Program-made: the position numbers and the translations under genes
The notes under the pieces: generated by a model
What the model was told of the DNA's origin: nothing
The model's database searches: none
Seen by the model: the letters and a program-made list of their open reading frames with translations, nothing else
DNA from: Ashinkailepas kermadecensis
Taxonomy: Eukaryota > Arthropoda > Thecostraca > Neolepadidae
Assembly: GCA_034440615.1 (NCBI GenBank)
Contig: JAOTOM010004356.1
Coordinates: 191,501-255,500 of the forward strand
Direction: 5' to 3'
DNA: 64,000 nt
In this document: piece by piece, positions 1 to 11,999 of the stretch
How positions within the stretch are numbered: the first letter of the stretch is position 1
Layout of the letters: each line of letters starts with the position of its first letter

Positions 1-28
1 TATAAACTGGCATTGCATAACAGCGTAT

Positions 29-268
29 CATAGGTAATCCATTTACCTGAAATTGTGTGCTACGGGATGTTCGCTATCACGATCCTGGATCAATCATAGT
101 GAGGACAAGCACAATACTTATAAACGGAATACTGTTAGAAACACGGCATGGAGACTCCACAAGCACGCACCAGGAAGCGTGATGCCAATTTTTTTTGGTG
201 GGAAGGATGCCGATTTAGTGTTCATTTAGTGGTATATTCCACCCCATTTCACGAATAATGTATCACTG
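29..268 (+). repeat. Dispersed repeat family A, copy 1
   Basis: This stretch is a diverged copy of a roughly 240-bp unit seen again at 3901-4139 in the same orientation and, in its last 110 bp, at 1209-1321 inverted. Shared landmarks are 'acaagcac' followed by 'acttataaacg', an 'aagcacgc/aca' block, and a closing block 'atttcacgaataatgtatca'. No coding potential is visible. The facing copy at 1209-1321 makes a pair of inverted arms about 940 bp apart, so this could be the end of a decayed transposon. Confidence 0.6.
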
Positions 269-1208
269 GTGTGGCTGGTGGCGGCGCAACCACCACTGAC
301 TGGCGGGTGGTGGCAGGCATCCCTATTTTGAGCCTAATCATGTCACAGGCAAATCCAGGGGAAGGAACAATTGTAAGAAGTGACCGGTTTTCTCAATGGT
401 ATCATTTACGTTGCTGTTAGAACGTTCGGAAGGTGGAGCAGGACAAACGGCAACAATGCATCATAAACAGTGGCAGAGCCAGACATTTTCTCAATGGCGG
501 ATCTAGGTGACGAGAAACATTCTGGACATACATATATATGCTTAATGTATTGTTCAGCCAAAGACGCCCATTTCAGAGGAAGAGGCACCAATTTGAGACG
601 AAAATGTGCAATTCGGTATGCTCCAGTGGACTCCCACGCTCCACCCCACCGGCCAACGAACATATCAGCCGAATGGCAAATTTGAACTTGGCTCCTAGGA
701 AAATATTCCCCGCATGAGAATTACTGGATCCGCCCCTGGTCAGGGTCCTTTCTAATACGATTTCTTGGTGACACTTCTGATTAAAAACCTCTCTGTAAGG
801 ATAGATGTAATGTAAGGATGACAGAACAATAGTTATTTGTGGCACTGGCCGCGAAAAAGTACTAGCATTGACCCACAAATAACATCCCACTGCTTAAGCT
901 GCCTGACGACGTCGTTGACCGTTCTATATGTACGTGCATAGACATCAAACTGTGCTTTGGCCATTAAGAGTGCATTACACCCAACCATACACAACTTTAA
1001 CGTTGTAGAACACGAACACAGCCCCAAATGGTACTGATTACTTTCTCCCTATCTTTTGCCTCCTGACTTCGTCATTGCAAAAAATTCGCATTTTGACGTC
1101 CAAAAATGTAAATTAAACTAGGAGAATTCGCTTGAGCTATTCAATTGTGAAATCGGACCAATAGATTCCGACATCATGTGTGTGTGTGTGGGGGGAGGGG
1201 GGAATTCG
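269..1208. other. Unannotated interior between inverted family A copies
   Basis: No gene was recognised; the short open frames have no domain, signal peptide or splice context. At 730-742 lies 'ggatccgcccctg', which matches the right end of the CAGGGGCGGATCC transposon family found intact at 34596-34759. A G-rich run lies at 1186-1202. Confidence 0.4.
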
Positions 1209-1321
1209 AGTGATATATTATTCGTGAAATAGAGTGGAATATACCACTTTATGCGCACTGAATAGACATCTTTTCCAAGTACGTATCGACATCGTGCTTG
1301 TTGATGTGTGCTTATGAAATC
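1209..1321 (-). repeat. Dispersed repeat family A, inverted copy
   Basis: The reverse complement of this segment matches positions of about 158-268 and 4025-4139 almost base for base in the segments 'aagcacacat', 'aagcacgatgtcgata' and 'tatttcacgaataat'. It is the third copy of family A and the only inverted one. Confidence 0.6.
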
Positions 1322-1493
1322 TACATGACTTTTCCTGATATTATTTTGCGCATAGGTAGCATGCTTATGCTCAACATTACGGATTGATTACACAAGCATC
1401 TCGTGACACAATTCCAGATACAGAGATTATCTATGATGTGCTGTGTTAAGCAATGCGATCTGATGACATTGTAATCGTTATGGTTAACATAGG

Positions 1494-1602
1494 TTGGTTG
1501 GTTATTGGTTTTACGACACGTCGACCGTTGAGTCATATAGCGTCGCCAATCTCTCACGCCGATTGGTCGCGGGCGAAGAGTAGCGACAGGTGAGATTCGA
1601 AC
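1494..1602 (-). mobile_element. SINE-like element, long form, with 14-bp target-site duplication
   Basis: A 109-bp element flanked by the perfect direct repeat ATGGTTAACATAGG (1480-1493 and 1603-1616). Read on the minus strand it starts at 'gttcgaatctcacct', which resembles the T-arm/B-box of a tRNA, and ends in AACC-type repeats ('ccaataaccaaccaacc'). These are hallmarks of a tRNA-related SINE. The same family recurs at eight other places in the window, several with their own perfect duplications. Confidence 0.85.
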
Positions 1603-2215
1603 ATGGTTAACATAGGTATCCACATATTAGGCGACTCCAAGGTTAAACCAAAAACATGCACTGATGAGTAACATTATTGGCTCAAATGGAGCTTGAAGGA
1701 CTAAAGCGATATTCCAATTAGTATGCTTCTATGGCAGATTTCTACATCCTGCCGTACTCGTTTTGACAGCTCACACCTAACGAAAAACCAATATTTTAAC
1801 ACTGTGGAATCCCCCTCTACAGATTGAGGTCTAACAGAGCCCTACTGGAATAGGGTAATCATATTCATATACGTAAGACATACTGTTTGAATGCATAGTA
1901 GAGTATCACGTATCATATTCATACCTGCATACTACCTATATTATACTTGTATAATGTGTAGAGATAGACAAAATTGGATCTGAAAATGTAACGGGAAGCA
2001 ACATGACAACAAATTTGTCCTGTTTTACCAGTTCTCAAACGATTTTACCGACAAAAAAACTGGTTGGCATGACAAAACTCGGTTTTTCCCGGTAGAAACC
2101 CCAACACTGGTCATCAGCCTTACCAGCAGGATTAGTACTTCGAGTGTATGAGCAGGACACGACGGGGATGGAGAATTACTGACGATGCTGAGAAGCTGGA
2201 CGCTGGCTACGAGGC

Positions 2216-2275
2216 GGTCCTGTCCTGGTCCTGGCGTGGTCCGTCCGAGGACCACGCCAGGACCAGGACAGGACC
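2216..2275. repeat. Perfect 27-bp inverted repeat with 6-bp spacer
   Basis: Arms 2216-2242 and 2249-2275 are perfectly complementary, separated by GTCCGA. The arms are built from degenerate 'ccaggac' steps. A shorter continuation (ggaccatgacaggaccagga) follows. It lies about 120 bp upstream of a satellite block, and no gene is nearby. Confidence 0.9.
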
Positions 2276-2396
2276 ATGACAGGACCAGGACAGCGGCACA
2301 CAACGGGCCGTACACGACAGGGGACCGGAGAGGCGAGGGCGAGCCCTCTCACAGGCGATCACGCGGCAAGAGATTAACTTGACCACCGACAATACA

Positions 2397-3255
2397 CGAC
2401 TGATCTGGCCGCGACACCACGTGACTGACCTGACCGAAACAGCACGTGACTGACCTGGCCGTGACTGACATGATCGAAACAGCATTGACTAACCTGGCCG
2501 TGACCGACATGATCGAAACAGCATGAGACTGACCTGGCAGTGACAGCACGTGACTCGTCTGGCCGTGACACCACGTGACTGACCTGGTCGTGACAGCACG
2601 TGACTCATCTGGCCGTGACACCACGTGACTGACCTGGCCGTGACAGCACGTGACTCATCTGGCCGTGACACCACGTGACTGACCTGACCGAAACAGCACG
2701 TGACTGACCTGGCCGTGACTGACATGATCGAAACAGCATGTGACTAACCTGGCCGTGACCGACATGATCGAAACAGCATGAGACTGACCTGGCAGTGACA
2801 GCACGTGACTCATCTGGCCGTGACACCACGTGACTGACCTGGCCGTGACAGCACGTGACTGACCTGGCCGTGACACCACGTGACTGACCTGGCCGTGACA
2901 GCACGTGACTCATCTGGCCGTGACACCACGCGACTGACCTGACCGAAACAGCACGTGACTGACCTGGCCGTGACGACATGATCGAAACAGCACGTGACTG
3001 ACCTGGCCGTGACTAACATGATCGAAACAGCATGAGACTGACCTGGCAGTGACAGCACGTGACTCATCTGGCCGTGACACCACGCGACTGACCTGACCGA
3101 AACAGCACGTGACTGACCTGGCCGTGACTGACATGATCGAAACAGCATGAGACTGACCTGGCAGTGACAGCACGTGACTCATCTGGCCGCGACACCACGT
3201 GGCTGACCTGGCCGTGACACCACGTGACTGACCTGGCCGTGACAGCACGCGACCC
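2397..3255. repeat. 25-bp tandem satellite
   Basis: About 34 units of a 25-bp repeat alternating between 'cacgtgactgacctggccg' and 'cacgtgactcatctggccg' types, with interspersed variants containing 'gaccgaaacag' and 'gacatgatcgaaacag'. The higher-order pattern of two to four units suggests unequal exchange. All open frames across the block are products of the repeat. Each unit carries CACGTG and most carry TGACCTG. Confidence 0.9.
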
Positions 3256-3360
3256 ACCTGGCCGGCACGCCGCAGATGTCGGCGGCGCGCGACACCGTCA
3301 TGCCGTCGGTGACCAGCTCCATGGCTCGCTTGATGTCGGTCATGTCGGCGCCACCTCAGC

Positions 3361-3452
3361 ACGGCCGCCTGTGTAATAACAATGGCTGTTCGTTAGATCT
3401 GAGATGACGGCCGCCTGTGTAATAACAATGGCTGTTCGTTAGATCCGAGATG
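3361..3452. repeat. Direct tandem duplication, 2 x 46 bp
   Basis: Positions 3361-3406 and 3407-3452 are the same 46-bp sequence with one T/C difference (gatct versus gatcc). It sits immediately after the satellite-flanking GC-rich segment. Confidence 0.9.
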
Positions 3453-3900
3453 TTCAAACGAATCAAGTGTGATGTCGACATTTTGTCATGGAAGCATGCC
3501 CATTTAAATATAGTTTCAGTCCTTGAAGCTCAATGTTGAGCCAATAGTGCACTCATCAAGTACATGTGTTCAATTTAATTTGTGACACTTCATATAGGGT
3601 TGCCCACACTAATGATAACGACTGCAATACCATGGCATCAGCAGATGACATTGCTTATCAGACTACACCATGGGATGGGATGGGATGGGAGGAGTTTGTA
3701 ATTGTTGAGTGTGTTATGCAATAGCAAGTAAATGGTGCTAGATAGGCTGGATATATATAGCTCCCTAGGAACTTGAGATAAGGGATTGATTGGGGTGAGA
3801 ATATGTACATTTCTAGTACCTTTTCTAGATAGGCTTAACCCAGATGGGCCCCTGTGGCTCTTATTAAGCCTTAACACTTTATGACTTTATGACTTTATGA

Positions 3901-4139
3901 CCATAGATAATCCCCGTGCCTGGAATTGTGCTACAAGATGCTTGTGTATCACAACCCATAATGGCGAGCATAAGCATGACATTTATAAACGAAGTACTCA
4001 GAAACGAGTCATGAAAACTTCATAAGCACACATGAACAAGCACGATGTCGATAGTTCTTTGGAAAGGATGTCCATTCAGCGTTCAGTGCAGTGCAAACTT
4101 CTGCACAACTCCACCCTATTTCATAAATGATTTATATCT
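3901..4139 (+). repeat. Dispersed repeat family A, copy 3
   Basis: Matches 29-268 in the same orientation through most of its length. It is preceded by three copies of the 9-mer 'actttatga' at about 3877-3902. No coding content. Confidence 0.6.
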
Positions 4140-5841
4140 GCTAAGCAGAGTGAGGAGTGGCCAGACGCTGGTAGCACACCAAGTTACGAATCCAATGGCG
4201 AAAAAAACTAATAAGATTGACGCGAAATGGGTTGGTTGGTTTGAGCGGATCAGAAGAGAGATGGCATCAAACAAACAGTAACCTCATATGGGGAGTCTAA
4301 ACTGCAAAACAACTTTTTCTTTGCATATTTGTAGTTGAAACTACAACCCCAAATTTATTGACGGACTTTTGTTCAGTGCATTCTGCAACTTCTGTACAAA
4401 CTTCTGGACTGCAAACTTCTGCACAACCACAAACTTCTAACAATATTTCCGTAACACTCCATGTTGACATTATTGTCATGAGAATGCTTTGCCAAGGACC
4501 ACTATTTCGTCCCATTTGTATATTTTGATCTGTATCATTCTTTACCTCCTTCAATATCATGACTGATGTTGACAACTTGAGCTCGTGTCCACCACTCTAC
4601 CAGAAATTAACTTCAGGACACCGGTCTAAGTGAAGATGCACAATATTCCAGTGATATGCTACTTCATTTCAAAATATCCACCGACCTTGCATGAGTAGCA
4701 TACCTTATCACATAGGACTCCCTCCACTTCCTTTTTCTTCCACATTCCTTTAAAAACGTAAGATCAAAGGAGATCACCTGGGCGAATAAACTGGCGCACT
4801 GTGTGGCCGTTTTTCAACACTGGTAGCATTGGCAAACCACTTAATGGCGCACCACGGACAAGTTCAGCAGTTAAAGAAATGCTGAAATGAGTAGCACCAT
4901 CTAGTCCAGTGGATCAAATACTCTATAAAAAGTTTTGCAATTGGGCTCCCAAAGAGCAATTGGGAGTTATTTCACTGATATACTTTACAATATCCAATAG
5001 TCAGTACATAGAATACAAACATGATTATAGCATTTGTAAATGTGTACCTATTTTGTGGCTATGTCACTTTCTCGTGTATTTCCAAGTGTTTTCATGAGCC
5101 TGCATCTGTGTGATGCATATTTTAGGCTGAAGAAACGAAACGAAACTGCAAGATACCTGCACCAGATTTGCTCTTGATCCAACTTGGCACACAGGTGGTT
5201 CAAACAGGCATGTTGCACATTTTGCAACACCAAGCCATGTGTTAAATTCAAGCATACATTAGTCATAAAGTTGGACAGAATAAAGAATAATCAATTTTAT
5301 GCATTAGTGTCATCACCGGCATCTCACTGCACATAACTACTCTTGACAGCCCATTTTTGCAATCCCATTAAGGGGCACAACTGAAGAAAAAAATGCATGG
5401 TAAAATGCACCCACCCGGGAGCACAACATTGGTCAGAATCCTGGGGATGCAAATGCCGCTCCCATCATAATTGCATATGTTTTTATATCTACAGCAAAGA
5501 AATACTTCACTAATGGTTGTTTGCAGGGTGAACATGTCGCCAGGCAAAGCTACACACTTCATTGATCTGAACATCTTGAATTCATAAATTGATAGCATTT
5601 ATAAGAGTGCTTCAACAAAATCTGAGCACTTATTTTTAGGTCCTTCAATGCCTGGTTCCTGTAGAACCTCATATCTGGAACACCCAACTCCATCATATAC
5701 CTGACCTGTGTACTAATATAAATATCGTAACTGGTAAAAAGGTATAATTGGTACCAACAGCTTAATCAAAATATCATAGAATATCACATACAGTGAAACA
5801 TTGGCAGAAACAGCACAGTGAGAAGAATTAAGCCATCAATG
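4140..5841. other. No gene seen
   Basis: AT-rich sequence with only short, unsupported open frames. No splice-site-framed exon, RNA gene or transposon end was recognised here. Confidence 0.4.
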
Positions 5842-6371
5842 CTGCCGTACAAAGACAAAACCCTACACGTCGGTTTTTATCGATTTTTCGTTCTTGATAT
5901 AAAAATGGCCGCCTATTTAAGCTGCATTTGTTAAAATACAAATCACAATCTTCCGAGGAAATTCAAAAAAGTTATACACAAAAACGGTTTTCAAAATCCA
6001 TACGTAAATTTTGAACCTAACAAAGACAAGACAAAACCCATTACGTCTTTCTTTTGTGGAAAAATCCCATACGTTGACAGAAATGACAAAGGCAAAAGCC
6101 AGTAAAACCTTATCGAGTGACATCAACCCGTACGTTCTCTCTCTGTCTCTCTCCCGATGCTGACGATATTCAATCCCAAAACCCACTACGTGCAAGCGTG
6201 ACGGTCGTGTTAGGGTTTGCTTGCATCTTGGCACCATTCATACTTGGCAAAAACCCATACGTTGTCATATAATGGATTTTGACATGCTACGCATGAAGTT
6301 CAACTTCGACGTATGGGATTTTGCCATGGGGCTGGCGTGTCTGCAAAAGCGGTGTCAGTGACGCTCCACAG

Positions 6372-6519
6372 CCTCATGATACAACTGCTCCTTCTGGCGA
6401 CACTGTCGCTCCACCGCCTCATGACATGGCTGCTCCTTATGGCGACAGTGTCGTTCCACAGCCTCATGATACGGCTGCTCCTTCTGGCGACACTGTCGCT
6501 CCACCGCCTCGGGACACGG
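6372..6519 (+). repeat. 45-bp coding repeat in transposase N-terminus
   Basis: Three full and one partial 45-bp units starting 'cctcatga' at 6372, 6417, 6462 and 6507. Each encodes a 15-residue unit of the type PHDTAAPSGDTVAPP. Confidence 0.8.
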
Positions 6520-8148
6520 ATGTGTTGTTCATAGAAAGGTGTTTTCATGCAGAAGATACGCGCCAAACTCCTGTGACGCCGAACACCTCAATTGGGTCCT
6601 GGTCCGCATTGGGCATATCTCCTTTGATCGGCTCCGAGGCTGAAGCAAGTCTACTGGATGATGATATTTCACCACTTATTTACGTTTTTTCCAAGCCATT
6701 CATGCCTATTCCATGCGATCCAGGGCGTACCCGCTGACGTTGCGCCTCAAGTTCCAGTTGGGGAGCCTGTTCCACTCACGAATCTTGCTGACTGCGGGAG
6801 TGAAGCTGCGCGGCCACCAAAGAAAAGAGCAAGAACTGAGAGTGAGTCTTCAACTTTTCTCTCAACCACAATGTCAAGCCTCCACCAATTACATGCGTCA
6901 GAGTGTGCCAGAAGCGTTCCGCCACTAAAATTAGTTAACAACAGAGGAACAAAATCAATGCTGAGGTCAACGGCAAAAGCTCCTCGACACGTCGTCTATG
7001 GTACCGTTCATTTGTTGCTCTGAAGCACGTCAGCGCCGAAGAAAAAGTAGCAAGAGAAAGAAATGCAGCGGAAACAGAATACATATACATGGAGTTTGCC
7101 CACCATATACATGGAGTTTGCCCACTGCACAAAATGAGGTTGTACAGGTATGCAAGGGCTTCTTTCTCACTACACTTGGATTTTCTGAGGCAAACGGGGA
7201 TGCAGTTCAAAGTGCTGCTCAAGGAGAGGGCATACTCCCAATGGAGGATAAGCGAGGCTCACATTCATCTAGGATAAAAATGGACATAGAGCGCATAAGA
7301 AGTCACATACACGGCTTCCACCCAATAAAACATCATTATCGCTATGAACACGCTCCCAATAGATTATATCTACCCGCAGACCTGACCATCACCATGATGT
7401 ACCATGATTTTATCGGAAACAAAGACAACCAGCCGTGCTCGTTTGAATCGTACAGACAAGTCGTTAAGAGTATGAACATTGCATGCACAATACTCGCAGG
7501 CGAAGAATGCAGTAAGTGTTCCCTGCATGCCCAGCACAGCGCAGCAGGAGAGCATGGAAGAGAAGCATATAACCACCATGAAGAAGGGTGTCTAGTGTGC
7601 GAAGCGCACAGCGAACACCTAAAAGAAGCACAAGTCGCCAGAGATGCGCATAGATCCGATGCGAACAAGGAGTGGGAGCCTGGTACTGTGTACATATCTG
7701 CCGATATGATGAAAGTCTACATTATACCACAGCTTCCACTGAAGGTGGCACTTTTCACGCGCCGCATGACGTGTTTCAATGAAACGTTTGTATCCCTGAT
7801 GCTGTCAGAACGACGCAGGAGAGTAGCGCACAGGCCGCATCGCACCAAATACGGCACCGGCGTTCTGTGGCACGACGGTATCGTAGGGCGTGGCTGCGAG
7901 GAAGTTGCAGCAGCGTCCTTTTCCTCACGACAGTGTGCCGTGATGTCAAGAATGTGGTCATTTGGCTGGACAATTGCGCGGCACAAAATAGGTCATGGAC
8001 TTTAATGACGACCTTGCTGAAGGCAGTTCACAGCCCTGTGACCAAGACTGAGTCAATCAAGCTGAGGTTTTTCGAACCAGGCCATACATCGATGTCGGCA
8101 GATGCCATCCATGAGGTAATCTCGAAGAATCTCAAACGGACCGGCCTG

Positions 8149-8209
8149 TTGGTTTGTTGGTTATTGGGGTTTAGGGGCGCATCGACTGAAGAGGTCATGC
8201 AGCGCCAAT
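8149..8209 (-). mobile_element. 61-bp SINE copy, 5'-truncated, inserted in the transposase
   Basis: The insert is flanked by the perfect 11-bp duplication GGACCGGCCTG (8138-8148 and 8210-8220). It contains only the 3' part of the SINE (minus strand: 'gcgctgcatgacc' through 'ccaataaccaac'). Insert plus duplication is 72 bp, so the surrounding reading frame was not shifted by it. Confidence 0.9.
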
Positions 8210-10054
8210 GGACCGGCCTGGTGGAAGAATCCGAGATTACCAGGACGCTGCAGCAGCGGCAGGAGTAAAAGTGGTGTTGATGCAGCCCGGTGACAATATG
8301 GTCGACACCGAGGACGGTATCAGTCGGCACGCCCTGAAAGCGTTGGCAGACGATGGCCGGCGACCATACCTGGCGTCATTTAAGGAGGTAAAGGTGATCC
8401 GAGGCTCCGAAGAGCTGCTAACCAAGCAATCCCTGACAGAAACGAGGTGGGTGGCCTACAGTCTGCTGAAGTCGACGTGTGATGTCACGGCTCAACTGCA
8501 AGCGCGTGACAAGACGTGCAGCACGATCGACACCGAACGACTTATGGGAATCTGCACGAAGCTCGTGCCCCACATGCAACCGCACAAACGGACGTTTTGG
8601 CTGGAGTTACTGGAGGACGCACGGTGCCAACCTTTCAGGGAGCATACAAGGAAAAGACCACGTGCAGGTGCGCCGGAGAAGAAAAGAGGCGGAAAGCACA
8701 AGTAGTCTGGCAGGTGCTGAACGAGTGGACGCATTGGAGTGATTCACTTCTGTCAGCTCCAAAATATGCCCATCTTCGTGCTATAGAACACCGATTAGTG
8801 GCATGCGACCAATGATACTGGCAAAGTTTCCACAGGCGTGATATAAAGTATTTTATTTTTGTTCCAAGTCTTTCACATACACGTTTTCCCCATATACGTG
8901 AACAGCTGCCCTAAATTACACATAACATGTTGATGTTGCTCTCCCAAGCGAAGCATATTGCCCTTTGGGAGGATTTTGCACTTCAGCAACTTAATGGCAT
9001 TATTGTGCAATGTGTATTTTCACCTCCATTATTCGCCGCCGTTGGTATTCAGTTTCGCATAAAGATTTGGACGGACTGTGGTATGTGAACAGTTCGCAAA
9101 TACACAAGCATCCCAATTAAAGCTGGTGCCTTCCTATGCGGCCGGTTGTTCAGTGCAAGCTGGAATCAAGGCCAAGAGCTGCAATTTAAATGTTGGTTGA
9201 TAGCGAAGTCTAGCGATGAACTTGTTTGGTATTCAAGAGTTTAAAATAAACGCATATTTAAATAGAAGATGGCAATGATTTGTATATCGCTCCTTGCAAG
9301 GAATCAACTTATGCCGTAGCAAATAGCGTAGCAGCATCTGTAAGCCTTTGCATATGGCCATGGAAATATACAAGCTGGACTCGTGAGAAGAACCACTACG
9401 TGCGGCATTAATACATTTCCTTTCAAACAATGTATGGGATTTTGACAGACCACCACCTACATAATGGGCTTTGCCTGGAAGTTCACGAGCATGGCAATGA
9501 ACGTGTGGGATTTTGACCCGCTTTTGCGACGTATGGGATTTTGCATTTGCATCACTGGTGAATATTGACTTCCGAATCGGGTGCCCAAATCCGTTTTTGA
9601 AATAACTCAAAATGGAAAGAAATTTTGAACATGTAACGTAGGTCAACAAATTATGTTCAGTCTTGAAGATTATAACGGTATCTTCTTTTGTGAAGATATT
9701 TACCCAAAAGCAAAGCTATGGGACAAAAGACAAAAACGTTCCTCCTGAACATTTTAAAATTCGCTAAGAAACTGACGTATGGGGTTGTCTTTGCACGGCA
9801 GAATGAGTGGAGGACAAAATTGTGCCCATCTACTTGCTGAGAATTAAGAATGTCGTGTAAATTACCCACAATGCAGGAGACATGGGTGGTGAAATGCTGT
9901 AGAAAGAACAGGATATCACTGGATGCATACCTATCACAGGACAACAGGAAAATATAGATAATAGTAGGCTATCAGGGACATCAATTCAGATAAATTGGCA
10001 TGTTATGAATGATACTACCATCTACATACATATATACACACACATAATGCGCAC

Positions 10055-10107
10055 GATTAATTATTTGGGCTTAGAGGCACATCAACTGATACTGGTTATG
10101 TAGTGCC
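10055..10107 (-). mobile_element. SINE 3' fragment with imperfect target duplication
   Basis: Matches the same core ('ttatttgggctt' ... 'tagtgcc'). The flanks 10041-10054 and 10108-10121 agree at 11 of 14 positions, as expected for an older insertion. Confidence 0.6.
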
Positions 10108-11929
10108 CACAGAATGCATACAATGACAGGATATTATGATTATCCTGGTTAAGATTAGCCCAGCAGTATAATTGTCTATTCTTGATTACACATACAAGAG
10201 TCAAGGTGGATGTCTAGGATTGGAGTTGGAGAAAACTAACAAATATTCTTGAATGAATGCTTGGCAGGCATGGATGTTGATTTGCAAAATTCATTGGGAG
10301 TGGGCATTGGTTTGAGCATTGGTAGCTGAGAGGAAAAGACAATTTGGGAACCACCAACAGGATCTTAAGTTAAATTGGAAAACATCCTGGGTCAAGCTGA
10401 ACATTGGAGGTGGGAAAGGAATGAAAGTTATATATTGATGATCACAAACATGCTTAAAATAAATGGAGGTGGAAGTGCAGGTAGATATACTAATGCTTAC
10501 ACAAACATTCCAGTCATGAGTCAAACAGTCATCCCTTCCTCTACGATATCACTGTCAGACAAATGAAGTCTATATGCTCTAACCCACATCATTTGAGAGC
10601 AGTATTAGAGTCCTATTTTGCAATCACTGATTCTGATGGAAGAATTTTGGGCCATTAGGCCTTAAAATGTATTTATTTTTATTTTTGACAGCAGAAACTA
10701 CCATTTGTACTTGGGGACATTGGGAGACCTCATTTAACATGGTGTAATGACAGCATTAGAAAAGCAAGTCAACTAATGCAAATCCAGAAATGTGCATGCA
10801 GCTAAATATTTATTCAATAACTATACAGTGTATTATTCCTGGAACATAACCATTCAAGCCTCTAACAAGAAAGAAATGATACATTTTTAAGAGGATAATG
10901 TTCTGGACCACACAAATCCAGGACAATGCTGATTTTCCAATCCTGCCTGAAATGGGTCATTTGTGGTAAGTCAATTCTCTGAACTGTCATGCATCATCAG
11001 CACAACTAAATTATAGCAGTATTCTACAAAAGATGACAAAGATGGCGATTCGCACAATGATGGTATGTGATGATCATAATGTGATACCATGATGATAATG
11101 ATGTGAACATGTTCAGCTAGGAGCATAATAAATATACTTGAGAAAATTAGTGCATATGCAAAATGTCTTGTTATAAAACCCTAGTACCAGCATGCAAGGG
11201 GTTAGGCTATTCCTTATGAATATGGAAATCTGAAGAAAAAAAAACAAACAAACAATAAGCACAGCTTAACCTTTGATACAGTCATTGTAAAGCTTAAAAG
11301 TGGTGCAGGGATCATCTGAGTTAAACAAAATATCCTATAAGAGCAAAATAGATTGAAACCAGCAAGTCAATACTCTATCCTAAGCTCTAGAGGATCTATC
11401 AGCCCCACTGTGAGTTATCATGGTCAGTCTCATCAGTGTCACATACCCAACAGAAGGTACTGAATCCACTGCAACAAACACCTGTTATTAACATAATTAT
11501 CCAGCTATAAGCATGATTTAAGACACCTACTTAATTATTATCACCTCATACACCCCAATTTATGCTGTACAAAGGAAGAAAAGGACATGTCCCCATTTGG
11601 GTCAGTGCAATTTTCGTCTCTATACTTTTGACAAGTTTGAATCAATATAGGCAATAATCACAGCATTTCTTGGCAGAATTGCACCTTCATGCACTGTGGA
11701 TATAGAGATGTAGTTTCCAATGAGTGCATAATGAACTTGAGCTTTTCTTCCTTTGGACAACAGATATATATGCTGTATTGCACAACTTAGAACTCAACAC
11801 AACACAACATAACATAAACTATTCGACCTAAAACAATGTATTTGCTATATACTTAATTAGATTCAATGAGGGACCTTCCTACATCATCAGGCCACCTGGG
11901 ATTTCATCAGTAGAGCACCAAACAATTTT

Positions 11930-11986
11930 GATTGATTGATTATATGGGCTTAAGGGCGCGCCGACTACGAGGTCATTTAGCGCCCA
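11930..11986 (-). mobile_element. 57-bp SINE 3' fragment with 13-bp target duplication
   Basis: Perfect direct repeats ACCAAACAATTTT at 11917-11929 and 11987-11999 flank 'gattgattgatt' ... 'tttagcgccca', the 3' part of the SINE in reverse orientation. Confidence 0.9.
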
Positions 11987-11999
11987 ACCAAACAATTTT

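Larger units (their letters stand above)
6321..8705 (+). pseudogene. Decayed DDE/D-type transposase
   Basis: The reading frame shifts several times: 6321-6737, about 6720-7023, 6998-7880, 7867-8268 and 8208-8705. In order it shows a proline-rich N-terminus with a 45-bp coding repeat, a basic cluster PPKKRART (likely nuclear localisation), a Cys/His cluster (EECSKCSLHAQH then GCLVCEAH), a strand with an acidic residue (VYISADMMKV), the motif VIWLDNCAAQN and the motif RFFEPGHTSMSADAIH. The last two closely resemble an arthropod/cnidarian transposon-associated domain that I recall as DUF7869; the three acidic residues suggest an RNase H-fold DDD triad. A SINE with target duplication interrupts the frame at 8149-8209. 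It is almost certainly inactive. Confidence 0.7.
5842..9801 (+). mobile_element. 3.96-kb DNA transposon with terminal and subterminal inverted repeats
   Basis: The left end begins CTGCCGTACAAAGACAA and the right end, reverse-complemented, begins CTGCCGTGCAAAGACAA; similarity continues through 'ccc..acgtc.gttt' for about 40 bp. AATG abuts both ends (5838-5841 and 9802-9805), a candidate 4-bp target duplication. Inside the left end the motif AAAATCCCATACGT or close variants recurs at about 5857, 6033, 6060, 6175 and 6249; the opposite orientation occurs at 6309 and, at the right end, about 9428, 9462, 9500, 9528 and 9775. The interior carries a decayed transposase (6321-8705). A 4-bp duplication plus an apparent DDD-type transposase is compatible with the Sola superfamily, but that assignment is inference. 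Confidence 0.75.

Noticed and set aside
2605..2979. 124-residue frame over the satellite
   Set aside because: All long frames between 2.2 and 3.4 kb are satellite translations.
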